Positions 27,232 to 36,135 of a DNA stretch of 64,000 nt are shown piece by piece (the first letter of the stretch is position 1; each line of letters starts with the position of its first letter). The DNA is from Alloalcanivorax balearicus MACL04 (lineage in GTDB: Bacteria; Pseudomonadota; Gammaproteobacteria; Pseudomonadales; Alcanivoracaceae). The stretch covers positions 40,799 to 104,798 of the forward strand of contig NZ_ARXS01000018.1 in assembly GCF_025532145.1 (NCBI RefSeq), in the 5' to 3' direction. The notes under the pieces are model-generated. The model saw only the letters and a program-made list of their open reading frames with translations. It was not told the DNA's origin and ran no database searches. The position numbers and the translations under genes are program-made.

Positions 27232-28416
27232 ATGAGTGGATCGGATATCGAAGCCCTGTGCCGGGCGTTTATAGCGGATGAAGATGAGGCGTTGGAGCAG
27301 AAGCGGCAGGGTCTTTTCTGGCCGCGAAATCATCATTTATTGAGACCTCATGCCGCCAAACTGCCGGCGGCTCTGACGCTGGACCAAAGAACCCGTTTCT
27401 ATTTTCATTATCTGCGCGTGGCCGGGGGTATCCCGGCGGTCTCCAACAAGGAACTGCCGTTATTGCATGAGGCTTACCGGCAAGTGCTGCCGCTGCAGGA
27501 TCAGGGCCACCCGATCAATAGCAGCACTCGGCATATCAACCTGTTGGTATTCGGCTTCGATGACAACGGGCCCTTGCCGATGGGCGCAACGTCCTCGGCG
27601 AAGGAGCTCAAAGCCCGCCTGAAGCTGGTGACCCAGCTTGGCAAGTACACCACGTTACCCAATCAGCGGGAAAAAAAATCGAAGTTTCTTCCTTTTGCCA
27701 ATGAGGGCGAGCGAATTCTGCAAGTGTTGCGTCATTTACGCTATCGCCATGACCGCCGTTACGGCGATGATCTTTACAATACCGTGAATCTGCGATTCTG
27801 GGCCATGGTGTTGACCGCATTGCTGAGTCCGGAAGTGCGTGCTGATCTGGTCGGCGACATGCTCGATGGCAATATGGCGTTTCCCAACCGGGAGACTCAT
27901 ATGGACATATTGCACAAAACGGTTCAGGCAGTGCTGGAGTATTGCACGCCGGAGGAAGAGGACTTTCGCCGATTGGCCGGGCGGCTTGCCGACCTGTACC
28001 GGACCCGCCGGGAAGCCACCGAGAGCGCGACGCTGGCACGCTCTTTGAATTTGCCGTTTGATCCCGACGAGGACTGGCAGGTCAGCATACGGCTTGCACA
28101 GGAAGGCACCGACGGTTTGAGCTGGCGACCACCGAATCTGGCATTGACCCTGATGCCGGAGCCGGACCTGGATTGGGATATTCGTATTATCGACGCCAAA
28201 GGCCGTCATTTCAGTGAGCGGTGCAAAGGGATACTGCGCAATGACATGGACATGGACGGGCTCGGCGCGGGAAACCTGGCGCGCTTTCCGGATTGGTTGC
28301 GGGCGTTACGGGAGCGGCACGGCATTGCTTACGATATCACTCAGGCGGATGTCCGTGCGGGCCGCAAGCGCTCCGCCGGCCGCCTGATCCAGGGTTGGTT
28401 GAAAGGGGACGGATGA
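27232..28416 (+). CDS. Uncharacterised 394-residue protein in the accessory block
   Basis: Not recognised. The product is soluble, mostly helical and charged, with no signal peptide or obvious catalytic motif. Noticeable parts are an internal basic stretch (NQREKKSKF), a conserved-looking RYGDDLYNTVNLRFWAMVLTALL segment and a basic C-terminus (RAGRKRSAGRLIQGW). The ATG follows AAAGGGATGTG. It is convergent with a DUF4375 gene 21 bp away. Confidence 0.65.
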   Translation: MSGSDIEALCRAFIADEDEALEQKRQGLFWPRNHHLLRPHAAKLPAALTLDQRTRFYFHYLRVAGGIPAVSNKELPLLHEAYRQVLPLQDQGHPINSSTRHINLLVFGFDDNGPLPMGATSSAKELKARLKLVTQLGKYTTLPNQREKKSKFLPFANEGERILQVLRHLRYRHDRRYGDDLYNTVNLRFWAMVLTALLSPEVRADLVGDMLDGNMAFPNRETHMDILHKTVQAVLEYCTPEEEDFRRLAGRLADLYRTRREATESATLARSLNLPFDPDEDWQVSIRLAQEGTDGLSWRPPNLALTLMPEPDLDWDIRIIDAKGRHFSERCKGILRNDMDMDGLGAGNLARFPDWLRALRERHGIAYDITQADVRAGRKRSAGRLIQGWLKGDG

Positions 28417-28437
28417 AGGCGGCCTCCGGCGGAACGC

Positions 28438-29256
28438 TCAGTACGGGATTTCCGCCACTTTGGTGCCGGAAGTACCGTCAAACATCATCGCTTTACCATC
28501 GGCTTCCACCATGAAATGGTGCCCGCGATCCGTGAGGAAATGCCAGGCCAGCACGGTGTGTCCCTGATATTCGTGTGAGGGGTCTCCAGCGGTAACCTGC
28601 TCCAGTGCCTGGCCCGCTTCGGCGCACAGGGCTCTTATCCGTTTCATGTAGTCCGGTTCGTTGTTGAGAGCCTGGGCTATACGTTCGGCCCGATTGGGAA
28701 TCGCTTCGGCGCGGCGGGTGATTTCCCGTTCCAGATCCGGGTCGGATAACGCCAGCAGTTTGGGGTGAGCCTTGAGCCAGTCCGCGTTCAACCGGGACAG
28801 ATTTTCAGTCTCCTGCGCCGCGTAAAAAGGATCGGAAAGCGCTTCGAATCGATCGCGGATCGGATTGTCACCGAAATAATCACTCTCGAAGAATGTCTGC
28901 AGTTGATCTGGCCCCAACTCGGCCACCAGAGCAACACCTTGTTCGAACAGGGATTGGTGTCGCCGCGCTCCCATGGCGTCCAGTCCGCCGCGAACCCGCT
29001 CGACAATGTCGTCGGCCCAGCCGCTGTTGTAAACGAATTGCGAAAAACCGCCGTTGTTGATCTGGGCCAGATAATAATCGACGTAATAGCTGACCAGCGC
29101 CTCACGGGAGACTTCATCAATCCCCAGATACTCTGAAAACAGCGCGTTCAACACATCGATATTGGCGCCGATGATATCGTCCGGATCATCACTGCCCAGC
29201 ACATCGACGGGGATCAGAATGGCGTCTTCGGGAGTGAGTAAAGTGTCGGTTTGCAT
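28438..29256 (-). CDS. DUF4375 (DMP19-like) protein
   Basis: A 272-residue protein. Residues ~55-82 carry the DMP19/DUF4375 signature (YYVDYYLAQINNGGFSQF, then NSGW). The family includes the Neisseria DNA mimic DMP19 and many proteins predicted to be immunity factors; neither function is shown here. The C-terminal ~90 residues form an added domain ending in a WHFLTDRGHHFMVEADGKAM beta segment. The gene is last in a three-gene minus-strand operon, 14 bp after the DUF1963 gene. Confidence 0.75.
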   Translation of the reverse strand: MQTDTLLTPEDAILIPVDVLGSDDPDDIIGANIDVLNALFSEYLGIDEVSREALVSYYVDYYLAQINNGGFSQFVYNSGWADDIVERVRGGLDAMGARRHQSLFEQGVALVAELGPDQLQTFFESDYFGDNPIRDRFEALSDPFYAAQETENLSRLNADWLKAHPKLLALSDPDLEREITRRAEAIPNRAERIAQALNNEPDYMKRIRALCAEAGQALEQVTAGDPSHEYQGHTVLAWHFLTDRGHHFMVEADGKAMMFDGTSGTKVAEIPY

Positions 29257-29270
29257 AGCAGAAGGCCCGC

Positions 29271-30323
29271 TCAGGTTTGTTGGTAGACCGCCATCACCCC
29301 ATCAAAGCGATGTGCGGCCAGATCGTCCTGGTGAATAAGAAAATAAACCGTGCCCTCGGTGAGAGAGTCCTGCATCCAGTCCGACAGATCCACTTGCAAT
29401 AACAGGCGCCATTGGCGGGCCAGGGATCCAATACGAGCACGATGCTGGTCCCAGTCGGCTCGGTCCAGGAACGGCTTTTCGAAGTGAGTGATCAACACCG
29501 CATCGTAGCGTGGGTCGCTCTGTTCCGGTTGCGGGCTGCCCAGCAATTGATGACGCCGCCAGCCCGGCTCGGGATAGTTGAGTCCCAGTTCTTCCAGTGC
29601 CTGGTCATAGGCGTCCGCCAATTCGGCGGTGTCATCATCCGCCGTTTCGCCGTGGTAGAAGGCATACAGATGCGGCAGGGTATCCATCTCCAAGGCCGCC
29701 GGCAGCGGCAGTCTCAATGTCCCCTGCAATTGGATCGTTCGTGCCTCCGCGTGGTAATTGGTGCCGCCGGGCGCGCCGACGGATGGTGAGCCGAATTGCG
29801 CCTGAATCGCTTGCCGTTCGTGCCGTTCCCGTTGTGCGGCCTCGGCCAGATCATCCGGCATGGGTAAAGGGCGCAACCGATCCCGGGGGCTGTCGTCCCA
29901 GATCACCCGCGCCACCCGGGTGCCGGATTCCCAGGGGCCCACCGCCATATCGTAGAAAAACAGCAAACGGCCTTGTTGTGGAAGTGACGTCGCCGCGGGA
30001 CAAGCGGCGGCCTGCTCCAGATCGATCTGGGCGATGAAGGCGTAGGGCAGGGCGGCCTTGAAATGAGCGCGCATTTCGGCGGCGGCATCGTCGTTACCGC
30101 GCCGGGCGATGGCTTCCGGATCCTCCGGAGCGGACGGCCGTGGCCAGTCGCTGCCGGCCGGCAGGTCGGGCACGCCGCCAAGGCGGCTTTCACCAGGCCG
30201 CGACGTCGTGGCGAGCGGCTGCAATTGGATGGCGGGGATCAGCGCCTGTGTCACCGCTGCCGTTTCCTCGGGCCCCAGATACGGCTCCAGGGCTTCAACG
30301 GCCTCTTCGGTGGAATCGAACAT
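29271..30323 (-). CDS. DUF1963 (YwqG-like) protein
   Basis: A 350-residue acidic protein. The DUF1963 signature LGGVPDLPAGSDWPRP is at residues 48-63, with FIAQIDLEQ and LLFFYDM downstream, all common in this family. It starts at the ATG at 30323, overlapping the previous stop by one base (TGATG) and following GGAGAG; a seven-residue-longer reading from 30344 is less likely. DUF1963 has no proven biochemical role. It shares this domain with the C-terminus of the upstream LRR protein. Confidence 0.82.
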   Translation of the reverse strand: MFDSTEEAVEALEPYLGPEETAAVTQALIPAIQLQPLATTSRPGESRLGGVPDLPAGSDWPRPSAPEDPEAIARRGNDDAAAEMRAHFKAALPYAFIAQIDLEQAAACPAATSLPQQGRLLFFYDMAVGPWESGTRVARVIWDDSPRDRLRPLPMPDDLAEAAQRERHERQAIQAQFGSPSVGAPGGTNYHAEARTIQLQGTLRLPLPAALEMDTLPHLYAFYHGETADDDTAELADAYDQALEELGLNYPEPGWRRHQLLGSPQPEQSDPRYDAVLITHFEKPFLDRADWDQHRARIGSLARQWRLLLQVDLSDWMQDSLTEGTVYFLIHQDDLAAHRFDGVMAVYQQT

Positions 30324-32797
30324 CAGCTGCTCTCCAGTCCGCAATAGACGTTGGAAAAATCCGCTTTGGCCAGATCGCTCTTGTGAATCACGAAATAAAT
30401 TTCTCCGGCATCCCAGAAGCAGAATCCGGGGTTGTTGTCGGAGGAGACCCGCAATAGCACCATGAAGTCGTCCTGTTCGCCGCCCAGAGCCAGGGCGGCT
30501 TCGATTTCCGGGGTGTCGTGCTGCTTGAACACGAAACTGTTGACGGCGTGTACCGGCGGGGCGGCGGCGGTCTCGGTGAGCGCGTTCTTCAATGTTTCGG
30601 TCAATGTTTCGGTCAATTCGAACTGGTCTTCCAGTGGCGCCAGGGAGGGCGCGTCGCGATAGTAGTCCTGATCGGAATAGAAGTGCGGCAGGCTGACGCT
30701 CAGGCCAGCCCGGGCCCGGAATGGGGAGTAGAGACCGTGGTCATCGCCGATATCATCGTCGCTCAGGTTCAGGCCGGCGGCGGAACGCAACGTTGAAACG
30801 GGGCCGGACTGATAGCGCACCAGCGCCCGGGGATCTTCCTGATCACTGATGAAGAAATACAGCAGGCCGCTACGGGGCAAGTAGTCCTGATACGGGGCCA
30901 GTTCCGCGCAATGGAGTTGAGCGATGAACTGGTAGCCGGGGCTGTCGTTGCCGTGCAACCTTGGGTAGGACTCGCCCGCGGGCAGGTCCGGCAGCCCGCC
31001 GAAGCGGGTATTGCCCACCTCGCTATAATCATCCGCCTCGGTGGTGGCCAGCGCCACGGTCCGGCGGGCCAGTTTGATCAGGTCGTGTCGATACGGCGCC
31101 CATTGCTCGTCGCGCAAAGCCTGTGCCAATAGCGTGTTGAGGGCTTCGTCGTGGCGGGCCAGGAAAACACCGTCATCGAATGGCACGGTACCGAGTCCGT
31201 CGGCGCCCGGGTAGCGATAGTCGAACAGCGTCTGCCTTTTTTCCAGCTCCAGTTTCAGGCCGGGCAGATCCCGCAGGTCTTGTGGCAAGGCGGTCAAAGG
31301 GTTGCCCTGAAGATCCAGGTGACGCAATTCGGGCAGCGCGGCCAGGGCGGCGGGTATCGTGGTGAGCTTGTTGCGTGCCAGAGACAGGCTGCGCAGGCTG
31401 GGCGAGAAGGTGCCGGGAAGCCGTTGCAATTGGTTGCCGTCGAGCAGACAGGTGTTCAGTTTCGGTAAATCCAGGATCCCACCGGCTATGGCGGTGATAC
31501 CACTGCCGCTGATCATAAGACGCTCCAGCTCGGGCAAGGTCGCCAGCGCCGGAGGCAGGCTGTCGAGAGCCCGCGCATTGCTCAAATACAGGGTGTGCAG
31601 ATGGCGCAGCCGGGCGATGTCGTCGGCCAATACACGCAAACCATCGGCGCTCCGATCCGCCGGGTTGTATTGCACGGTGAGCGATTCCAGCGAGGTATAG
31701 CCGAACAGGTCCGGGGGCAAGTCCACGCCGGTGAGGTTGCTCAGCGACACATGACGGGGCAGGGTTTTCGGCGCTTGCCGTAATTCCGCCATGGCGGTGA
31801 ATCGGTAGTGATGCCAGTCCAACTGTTCCAGTGGCAGGCGCTTGGCGATCCTTAACCGATGGCTTCGTTTTTCAAAGTCGTCACGGAGGTAGCCCTCGAA
31901 GCCCACCCAGCCGTTGATCAGAGTCAGCTCGCCGTACAGCTCGACGCTGTAATGGAAGCCCTCTTTCCACAGGTAAGCGGCGCCGGCGGTATCCCGATCC
32001 GCCTCGAAGCTAATCCGGCCTTGTGGCGAATCAGGGTGATAGACGCCATTCAGGGAAAAGCGCAGGGCGATCTCACCGTCGTCATAGTCGTTGAGAAAGG
32101 CGCCATGAACGGCGTCGTCATGGTCTCGCGCCCGGGCCTTTAGGTCGATCATCAGATCGCCGCCGGTGTGGCCGTGGGCGCTGATGTAATATTCGCTTTC
32201 CGGCAGAAAGTCGAAGCCGTGATCATCGATATCGAAGTACTCGCGGTGATCCGCGGGCACGTTGAATGGCGGTGGATCGGGGGTGGCCTCTTCGCGCGTT
32301 TTGGACTGAGGTCGGGCGAGCAGGGCCTCCACGCCTTGTCTCTGGTCGGCGAGCGCGGCGGCGGGATCACCGAAAAGTTGGACACTCATCAGCGTCTGCT
32401 CGAACAATGGGAACCAGATCCTTTCCTCTGTAACCAGGCAATCACCGGTCAGTTCGAAGTGATGGCCAGCGTCCATCTCGATACCGGTGAAGTAAAACGC
32501 ATCCCCCTGACCGTTCCGCGCGGTGATCACCTGGGCGGCGCGGCCGTGCACGGTAAGCGCGTATTCGGCGGTGATCTCCACCTGGCCCCGCCGGGATAGA
32601 CAGTATTCCCGGAATCGCGTGGCGAAATGGTCGCCGTGATGTTGCCGCAGTAGATGGTCATCGTCGACGCCGGCATTGATCATCACCATGTCGTCATCGG
32701 TTTCATATTCCGCCCGCACACTTTCCCATAGTGGGCGGACGAACCCGAACTGGCCGGGGATATCGATTGAGAAAGTGCGGGTCTCGACGTGCTCCAT
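30323..32797 (-). CDS. Three-part fusion: N-terminal unknown domain, leucine-rich repeats, DUF1963
   Basis: An 824-residue acidic protein without a signal peptide. Residues 1-160 resemble small DcrB-like or type VI-associated beta proteins, though weakly. Residues ~185-340 are an unknown beta-rich region. Residues ~349-515 are leucine-rich repeats (LPPALATLPELERL, LSLARNKLTTIPAAL, LRHLDLQGNPLTALP). Residues ~565-824 are a DUF1963 domain with TRFGGLPDLPAGESYPR. It heads an operon with DUF1963 and DUF4375 genes. Start ATG follows AAGGAAC. Confidence 0.8.
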   Translation of the reverse strand: MEHVETRTFSIDIPGQFGFVRPLWESVRAEYETDDDMVMINAGVDDDHLLRQHHGDHFATRFREYCLSRRGQVEITAEYALTVHGRAAQVITARNGQGDAFYFTGIEMDAGHHFELTGDCLVTEERIWFPLFEQTLMSVQLFGDPAAALADQRQGVEALLARPQSKTREEATPDPPPFNVPADHREYFDIDDHGFDFLPESEYYISAHGHTGGDLMIDLKARARDHDDAVHGAFLNDYDDGEIALRFSLNGVYHPDSPQGRISFEADRDTAGAAYLWKEGFHYSVELYGELTLINGWVGFEGYLRDDFEKRSHRLRIAKRLPLEQLDWHHYRFTAMAELRQAPKTLPRHVSLSNLTGVDLPPDLFGYTSLESLTVQYNPADRSADGLRVLADDIARLRHLHTLYLSNARALDSLPPALATLPELERLMISGSGITAIAGGILDLPKLNTCLLDGNQLQRLPGTFSPSLRSLSLARNKLTTIPAALAALPELRHLDLQGNPLTALPQDLRDLPGLKLELEKRQTLFDYRYPGADGLGTVPFDDGVFLARHDEALNTLLAQALRDEQWAPYRHDLIKLARRTVALATTEADDYSEVGNTRFGGLPDLPAGESYPRLHGNDSPGYQFIAQLHCAELAPYQDYLPRSGLLYFFISDQEDPRALVRYQSGPVSTLRSAAGLNLSDDDIGDDHGLYSPFRARAGLSVSLPHFYSDQDYYRDAPSLAPLEDQFELTETLTETLKNALTETAAAPPVHAVNSFVFKQHDTPEIEAALALGGEQDDFMVLLRVSSDNNPGFCFWDAGEIYFVIHKSDLAKADFSNVYCGLESS

Positions 32798-32839
32798 GTT
32801 CCTTAAACACCTCTCCCTGGTTGATGCGGCGATATTGCG

Positions 32840-33937
32840 CTAGTTTGCCAGCGATTGCAGCAGGGCCGCGAGAAAGCGCGCCGCCTGGCCGCCGTTCAGG
32901 GCCCGGTGATCGAAGGTCAGCGATAGCGGCAGTTGTTTGTCCTCGAACACCTCGCCGTTGTTGAATCCGGGCTGGGTGAAGGCCTTGCCGGCACCGACAA
33001 TGGCCACTTGTGGTGGCACTACCACGGGCGTGGCGAAACGGCCGCCGAGCGTGCCGAAGTTGCTCAGTGACAGCGTGGCGCCTTGCAGTTCCTTCGGCGG
33101 GATCTTGCGCTGTTCCACATCCCGGCGCAGGTGGTCTAGGCCTTCGCGCAGATCGTCGTCATCCCGGTTAGCGACGTCGCGCAGCACCGGCACGAACAGG
33201 CCGTCCGGGGTGTCCACTGCAATCCCGAGATCGATCTTTTCCACTTTGCGCATGCTCAGTTGATCGCCGTCAAACCAGGCGTTGGCCGCCGGTTCCGCCC
33301 GGCAGCCGGCGACGATGGCGCGGATCAGGCGCAGCATGATGTCGGTGCCGGCGGCCCAATGGCGAATGCTGACCTGGTCGAACAGACTGACCGGCACCAC
33401 CTGCTGGCCGGCGCTGGCCATGGTTTTGGCCATGCTGCGGGCGACCCCTTTGAGCGGGGTGCTGTCACCGTGGCTTTGTTTCAGTCTGGCGTGCTGTTGC
33501 ACATCGTTGAGCGTGATGGTGCCGCCCGGGCCGCTGCCCTTGAGGCGTTGCAGATCCACGCCGAGATGTTGGGCCAGGGCGCGGATCGCTGGCGCCGCGC
33601 CAGGGCCGCCCTGGCTGTCGGCGGCGGCGCCGATGATAAAGTCATCACGGTCGCCGTCCTGTTCACTGGCCAGCTCACCCACCACGCTCTGGCTGGTGTC
33701 CTCCTCGCCCTCGAAGGCCAGCAGCGGCTCTCCGGTGTGCACCAGATCGCCTTCGGCGACGAAGCGGCGGGCGACGACACCGGCCTTGGGCGCCGGAATA
33801 TCGACGATGGCCTTGGCCGTCTCCACGCTCAGCAGCACCTGGTCCACGTTCACTTCATCGCCTTCCTTGACGTGCCATTCGATCACTTCCGCTTCCTGAA
33901 GGCCTTCGCCCAGGTCCGGCAGGGTGAAGTAGCTCAT
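32840..33937 (-). CDS. Branched-chain 2-oxoacid dehydrogenase E2 (dihydrolipoamide acyltransferase)
   Basis: A 365-residue E2 subunit. The lipoyl domain is at residues ~1-80 with lipoyl Lys42 in SVETAKAIVD, the E3-binding domain at ~114-147, and the acyltransferase domain to the C-terminus. The catalytic motif reads FDHRALNGG, so the Asp of the usual HxxxDG motif is Asn348. The ATG at 33937 follows AAGGAG; the open frame extends 13 codons upstream into repeat sequence. It is last in the operon, 175 bp after E1 beta. Confidence 0.92.
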   Translation of the reverse strand: MSYFTLPDLGEGLQEAEVIEWHVKEGDEVNVDQVLLSVETAKAIVDIPAPKAGVVARRFVAEGDLVHTGEPLLAFEGEEDTSQSVVGELASEQDGDRDDFIIGAAADSQGGPGAAPAIRALAQHLGVDLQRLKGSGPGGTITLNDVQQHARLKQSHGDSTPLKGVARSMAKTMASAGQQVVPVSLFDQVSIRHWAAGTDIMLRLIRAIVAGCRAEPAANAWFDGDQLSMRKVEKIDLGIAVDTPDGLFVPVLRDVANRDDDDLREGLDHLRRDVEQRKIPPKELQGATLSLSNFGTLGGRFATPVVVPPQVAIVGAGKAFTQPGFNNGEVFEDKQLPLSLTFDHRALNGGQAARFLAALLQSLAN

Positions 33938-33957
33938 GGGGTGTGCTCCTTGGTCAG

Positions 33958-34108
33958 TTGCGCTTGCACGCAGCACGCTTGCACGCTATCACGCCATACT
34001 TGCCAGGCCGCGGGTCCATTCCTGGCGGGTTCGCTTGGAGAGCGGGGAGACGATCAGACTACCCGGTCTTTTAGCGTGTCAGCGTGTTGGCGTGCTGCGT
34101 GCAAGCAC
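33958..34108. repeat. Composite palindrome with 8-mer arms (copy 1), between E1 beta and E2
   Basis: The left arm (33958-33995) and right arm (34070-34108) are inverted relative to each other and built of GCGTG-containing 8-mers such as TTAGCGTG. Both contain GCACGCAGCACGC or its reverse complement. The 75-bp core shows no REP unit. It lies inside an operon. Confidence 0.8.
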
Positions 34109-34112
34109 CTCA

Positions 34113-35120
34113 TCAATACGCCAGCGTCCGTTTCGCCGCCGCCACGATCCGTTCCTCATCCGGCAGATAATGCGGCTCTAACTGGAAATAGGGCATCGGG
34201 CAATCATAGCCGGTGACCCGCTCCACCGGAGCGCGCAGGTGCAGCAGCGCCTGGTTGGCGAGGGTGGCGGCGATTTCAGCACCCATGCCGCCATGCCCGG
34301 GGGCTTCATGAACGATCACGGCACGGCCGGTGCGGCTCACCGATGCCACCAGGGTATCCCGGTCCAATGGGTTGAGACAGGCCACGTCGATCACTTCGGC
34401 GTTGATGCCTTCCGCCGCCAGTTGATCGGCGGCACCCAGGGTTTCGTGGATGGCCGCGCCCCAGCTGATCAGGGTGAGATCGTCGCCAGTGCGCAGGGTG
34501 AAACAGGTATCCAGCGGCAGGGGATCGCCGTCCGCTACCACCGGCAGCCGTTTCAGCCGGTACAGCCGCTTCGGTTCCAGGAAGATCACCGGGTCCGGAC
34601 ACTGGATGGCGGCCAACAGCAGGCCGTGGGCGCGGGCCGGGGAGGACGGCATCACCACACGCAGGCCGGGGATATGAGCAAATAACGCCTCGGTGCTTTC
34701 GCTGTGGTGCTCCGGCGCGTGAATGCCGCCACCGTAGGGGGCGCGTATCACCAGCGGGCAACTGAGCCGGCCACGGGTGCGGTTACGCAAGCGGGCGGCG
34801 TGGCTGAGGATCTGTTCCAGGGCGGCGTAGATGAAGCCCATGAACTGGATCTCCGCCACCGGTTTGAGCCCCTGGCTGGCCATGCCCACGGCCAGACCGG
34901 CGATCAGGTTCTCCGCCAGCGGCGTGTCCATCACCCGGCGGAAGCCGAATTGTTGCTTGAGTCCCTCGGTGGCGCGGAACACGCCGCCGTTGGTGCCGAT
35001 GTCCTCGCCGAGCAGCACCACGCTGTCGTCCTCGGCCATGGCTCGGGCCAGGGCGCGGTTGACCGCTTCCAGCAGGTTCATCGGTACGGCGTGGGCGCTG
35101 TGGGTTTGCAGTTCAGCCAT
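34113..35120 (-). CDS. Branched-chain 2-oxoacid dehydrogenase E1 component, beta subunit
   Basis: A 335-residue subunit that pairs with E1 alpha to form the thiamine-diphosphate-dependent decarboxylase. LGEDIGTNGGVFRATEGL, DTPLAENLIAGLAVGMA, RAPYGGGIHAPEHHSES and the C-terminal RVTGYDCPMPYFQLE are typical of BkdA2/PdhB proteins. The start overlaps the E1 alpha stop by 8 bp and follows GGAGGTG. Confidence 0.93.
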   Translation of the reverse strand: MAELQTHSAHAVPMNLLEAVNRALARAMAEDDSVVLLGEDIGTNGGVFRATEGLKQQFGFRRVMDTPLAENLIAGLAVGMASQGLKPVAEIQFMGFIYAALEQILSHAARLRNRTRGRLSCPLVIRAPYGGGIHAPEHHSESTEALFAHIPGLRVVMPSSPARAHGLLLAAIQCPDPVIFLEPKRLYRLKRLPVVADGDPLPLDTCFTLRTGDDLTLISWGAAIHETLGAADQLAAEGINAEVIDVACLNPLDRDTLVASVSRTGRAVIVHEAPGHGGMGAEIAATLANQALLHLRAPVERVTGYDCPMPYFQLEPHYLPDEERIVAAAKRTLAY

Positions 35121-36126
35121 GACGCACCTCCTGATCCACCGCCGCCAGAGCGCTGCGCTGGTCGCGCAGGGCGGCGGGCAATTCCGCGTAAAGATAATCG
35201 AGCATGTCGGTGGCCGGGGCCGGGGGCAGATTCAGATAGGTATCGATGGCCTCTTCCACGGTGCGCTCGCACTGTTGCTGCCAGTCGGTTTCCCGCTGCG
35301 CATCCCACAGGCCGGCCTCGGCCAGGGTGTCGCGCAGGCGCCGCACCGGCTCGTTCTGCCAGGCCCGGTGCAGATCGCTGGCCTTGCGGTAGCGGCTGGC
35401 ATCGTCGGCGGTGGTGTGATCGCTGAGCCGGTAGCTGATCGCTTCGATCAGGGTGGCGCCCTTGCCGGCACGGGCCCGCTCCAGGGCGTGGTCCAGTACT
35501 TCGATCAGGGCATCCAGGTCGTTGCCGTCCACCTGCACACCGGGAATGCCGGCGGCCATCGCTTTGTCGGCCAGACTGGCGCAGGCGGTCTGCAATCCCC
35601 GGGGCACGGAGATGGCCCACTGGTTGTTGTTGATCAGCACCACCAGCGGCAGTTGCCAGACGCCGGCCACGTTGAGCGCTTCGTAAAAATCACCCCGTGA
35701 GGTGGCGCCGTCGCCGCAGGTGGCGAGCACCGCGGCGTGTTCGTGGCGCAGCTTGGCGGCGCTGGCGATGCCGGCGGCCTGGGTCAGTTGGGTGGCGATG
35801 GGCACACAGTAGGGCAGGTCGCGGCGGGCGGCGCTGTCGGCGGGAAAGGCGTTGCCGCGTTCGTCGCCGCCCCAGTACTGCAGGATCTGATGCAGCGGCA
35901 CGCCGCGCAGATAAAGCGTGGCGTGGTCGCGGTAGTAGGGCACGAAGTAATCATCCCGGGTCAGCGCCAGTCCGGCGGCGGTGCCGATCGCCTCGGCGCC
36001 CAGGCAGGAGGCGTAGGTGCCCAGCCGCCCGGTGCGTTGCAGGTTCACCGCTTTTTTATCGAAGTGACGGATCAACGCCATGGTCTTGTAGCCCGCCACC
36101 CGGCGGTCGTCATGGTCGGTTCTCAT
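35113..36126 (-). CDS. Branched-chain 2-oxoacid dehydrogenase E1 component, alpha subunit
   Basis: A 337-residue thiamine-diphosphate-binding subunit. The cofactor motif GDGATSRGDF to NNNQW lies at residues 138-170. YYRDHATLYLRGV and RLSDHTTADDASRYR are conserved in branched-chain E1 alpha. It oxidatively decarboxylates the 2-oxoacids from leucine, isoleucine and valine with E1 beta and E2. ATG at 36126 follows GAGGAGG, 9 bp after the leucine dehydrogenase gene. Confidence 0.93.
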   Translation of the reverse strand: MRTDHDDRRVAGYKTMALIRHFDKKAVNLQRTGRLGTYASCLGAEAIGTAAGLALTRDDYFVPYYRDHATLYLRGVPLHQILQYWGGDERGNAFPADSAARRDLPYCVPIATQLTQAAGIASAAKLRHEHAAVLATCGDGATSRGDFYEALNVAGVWQLPLVVLINNNQWAISVPRGLQTACASLADKAMAAGIPGVQVDGNDLDALIEVLDHALERARAGKGATLIEAISYRLSDHTTADDASRYRKASDLHRAWQNEPVRRLRDTLAEAGLWDAQRETDWQQQCERTVEEAIDTYLNLPPAPATDMLDYLYAELPAALRDQRSALAAVDQEVRHG

Positions 36127-36135
36127 AGCACCTCC

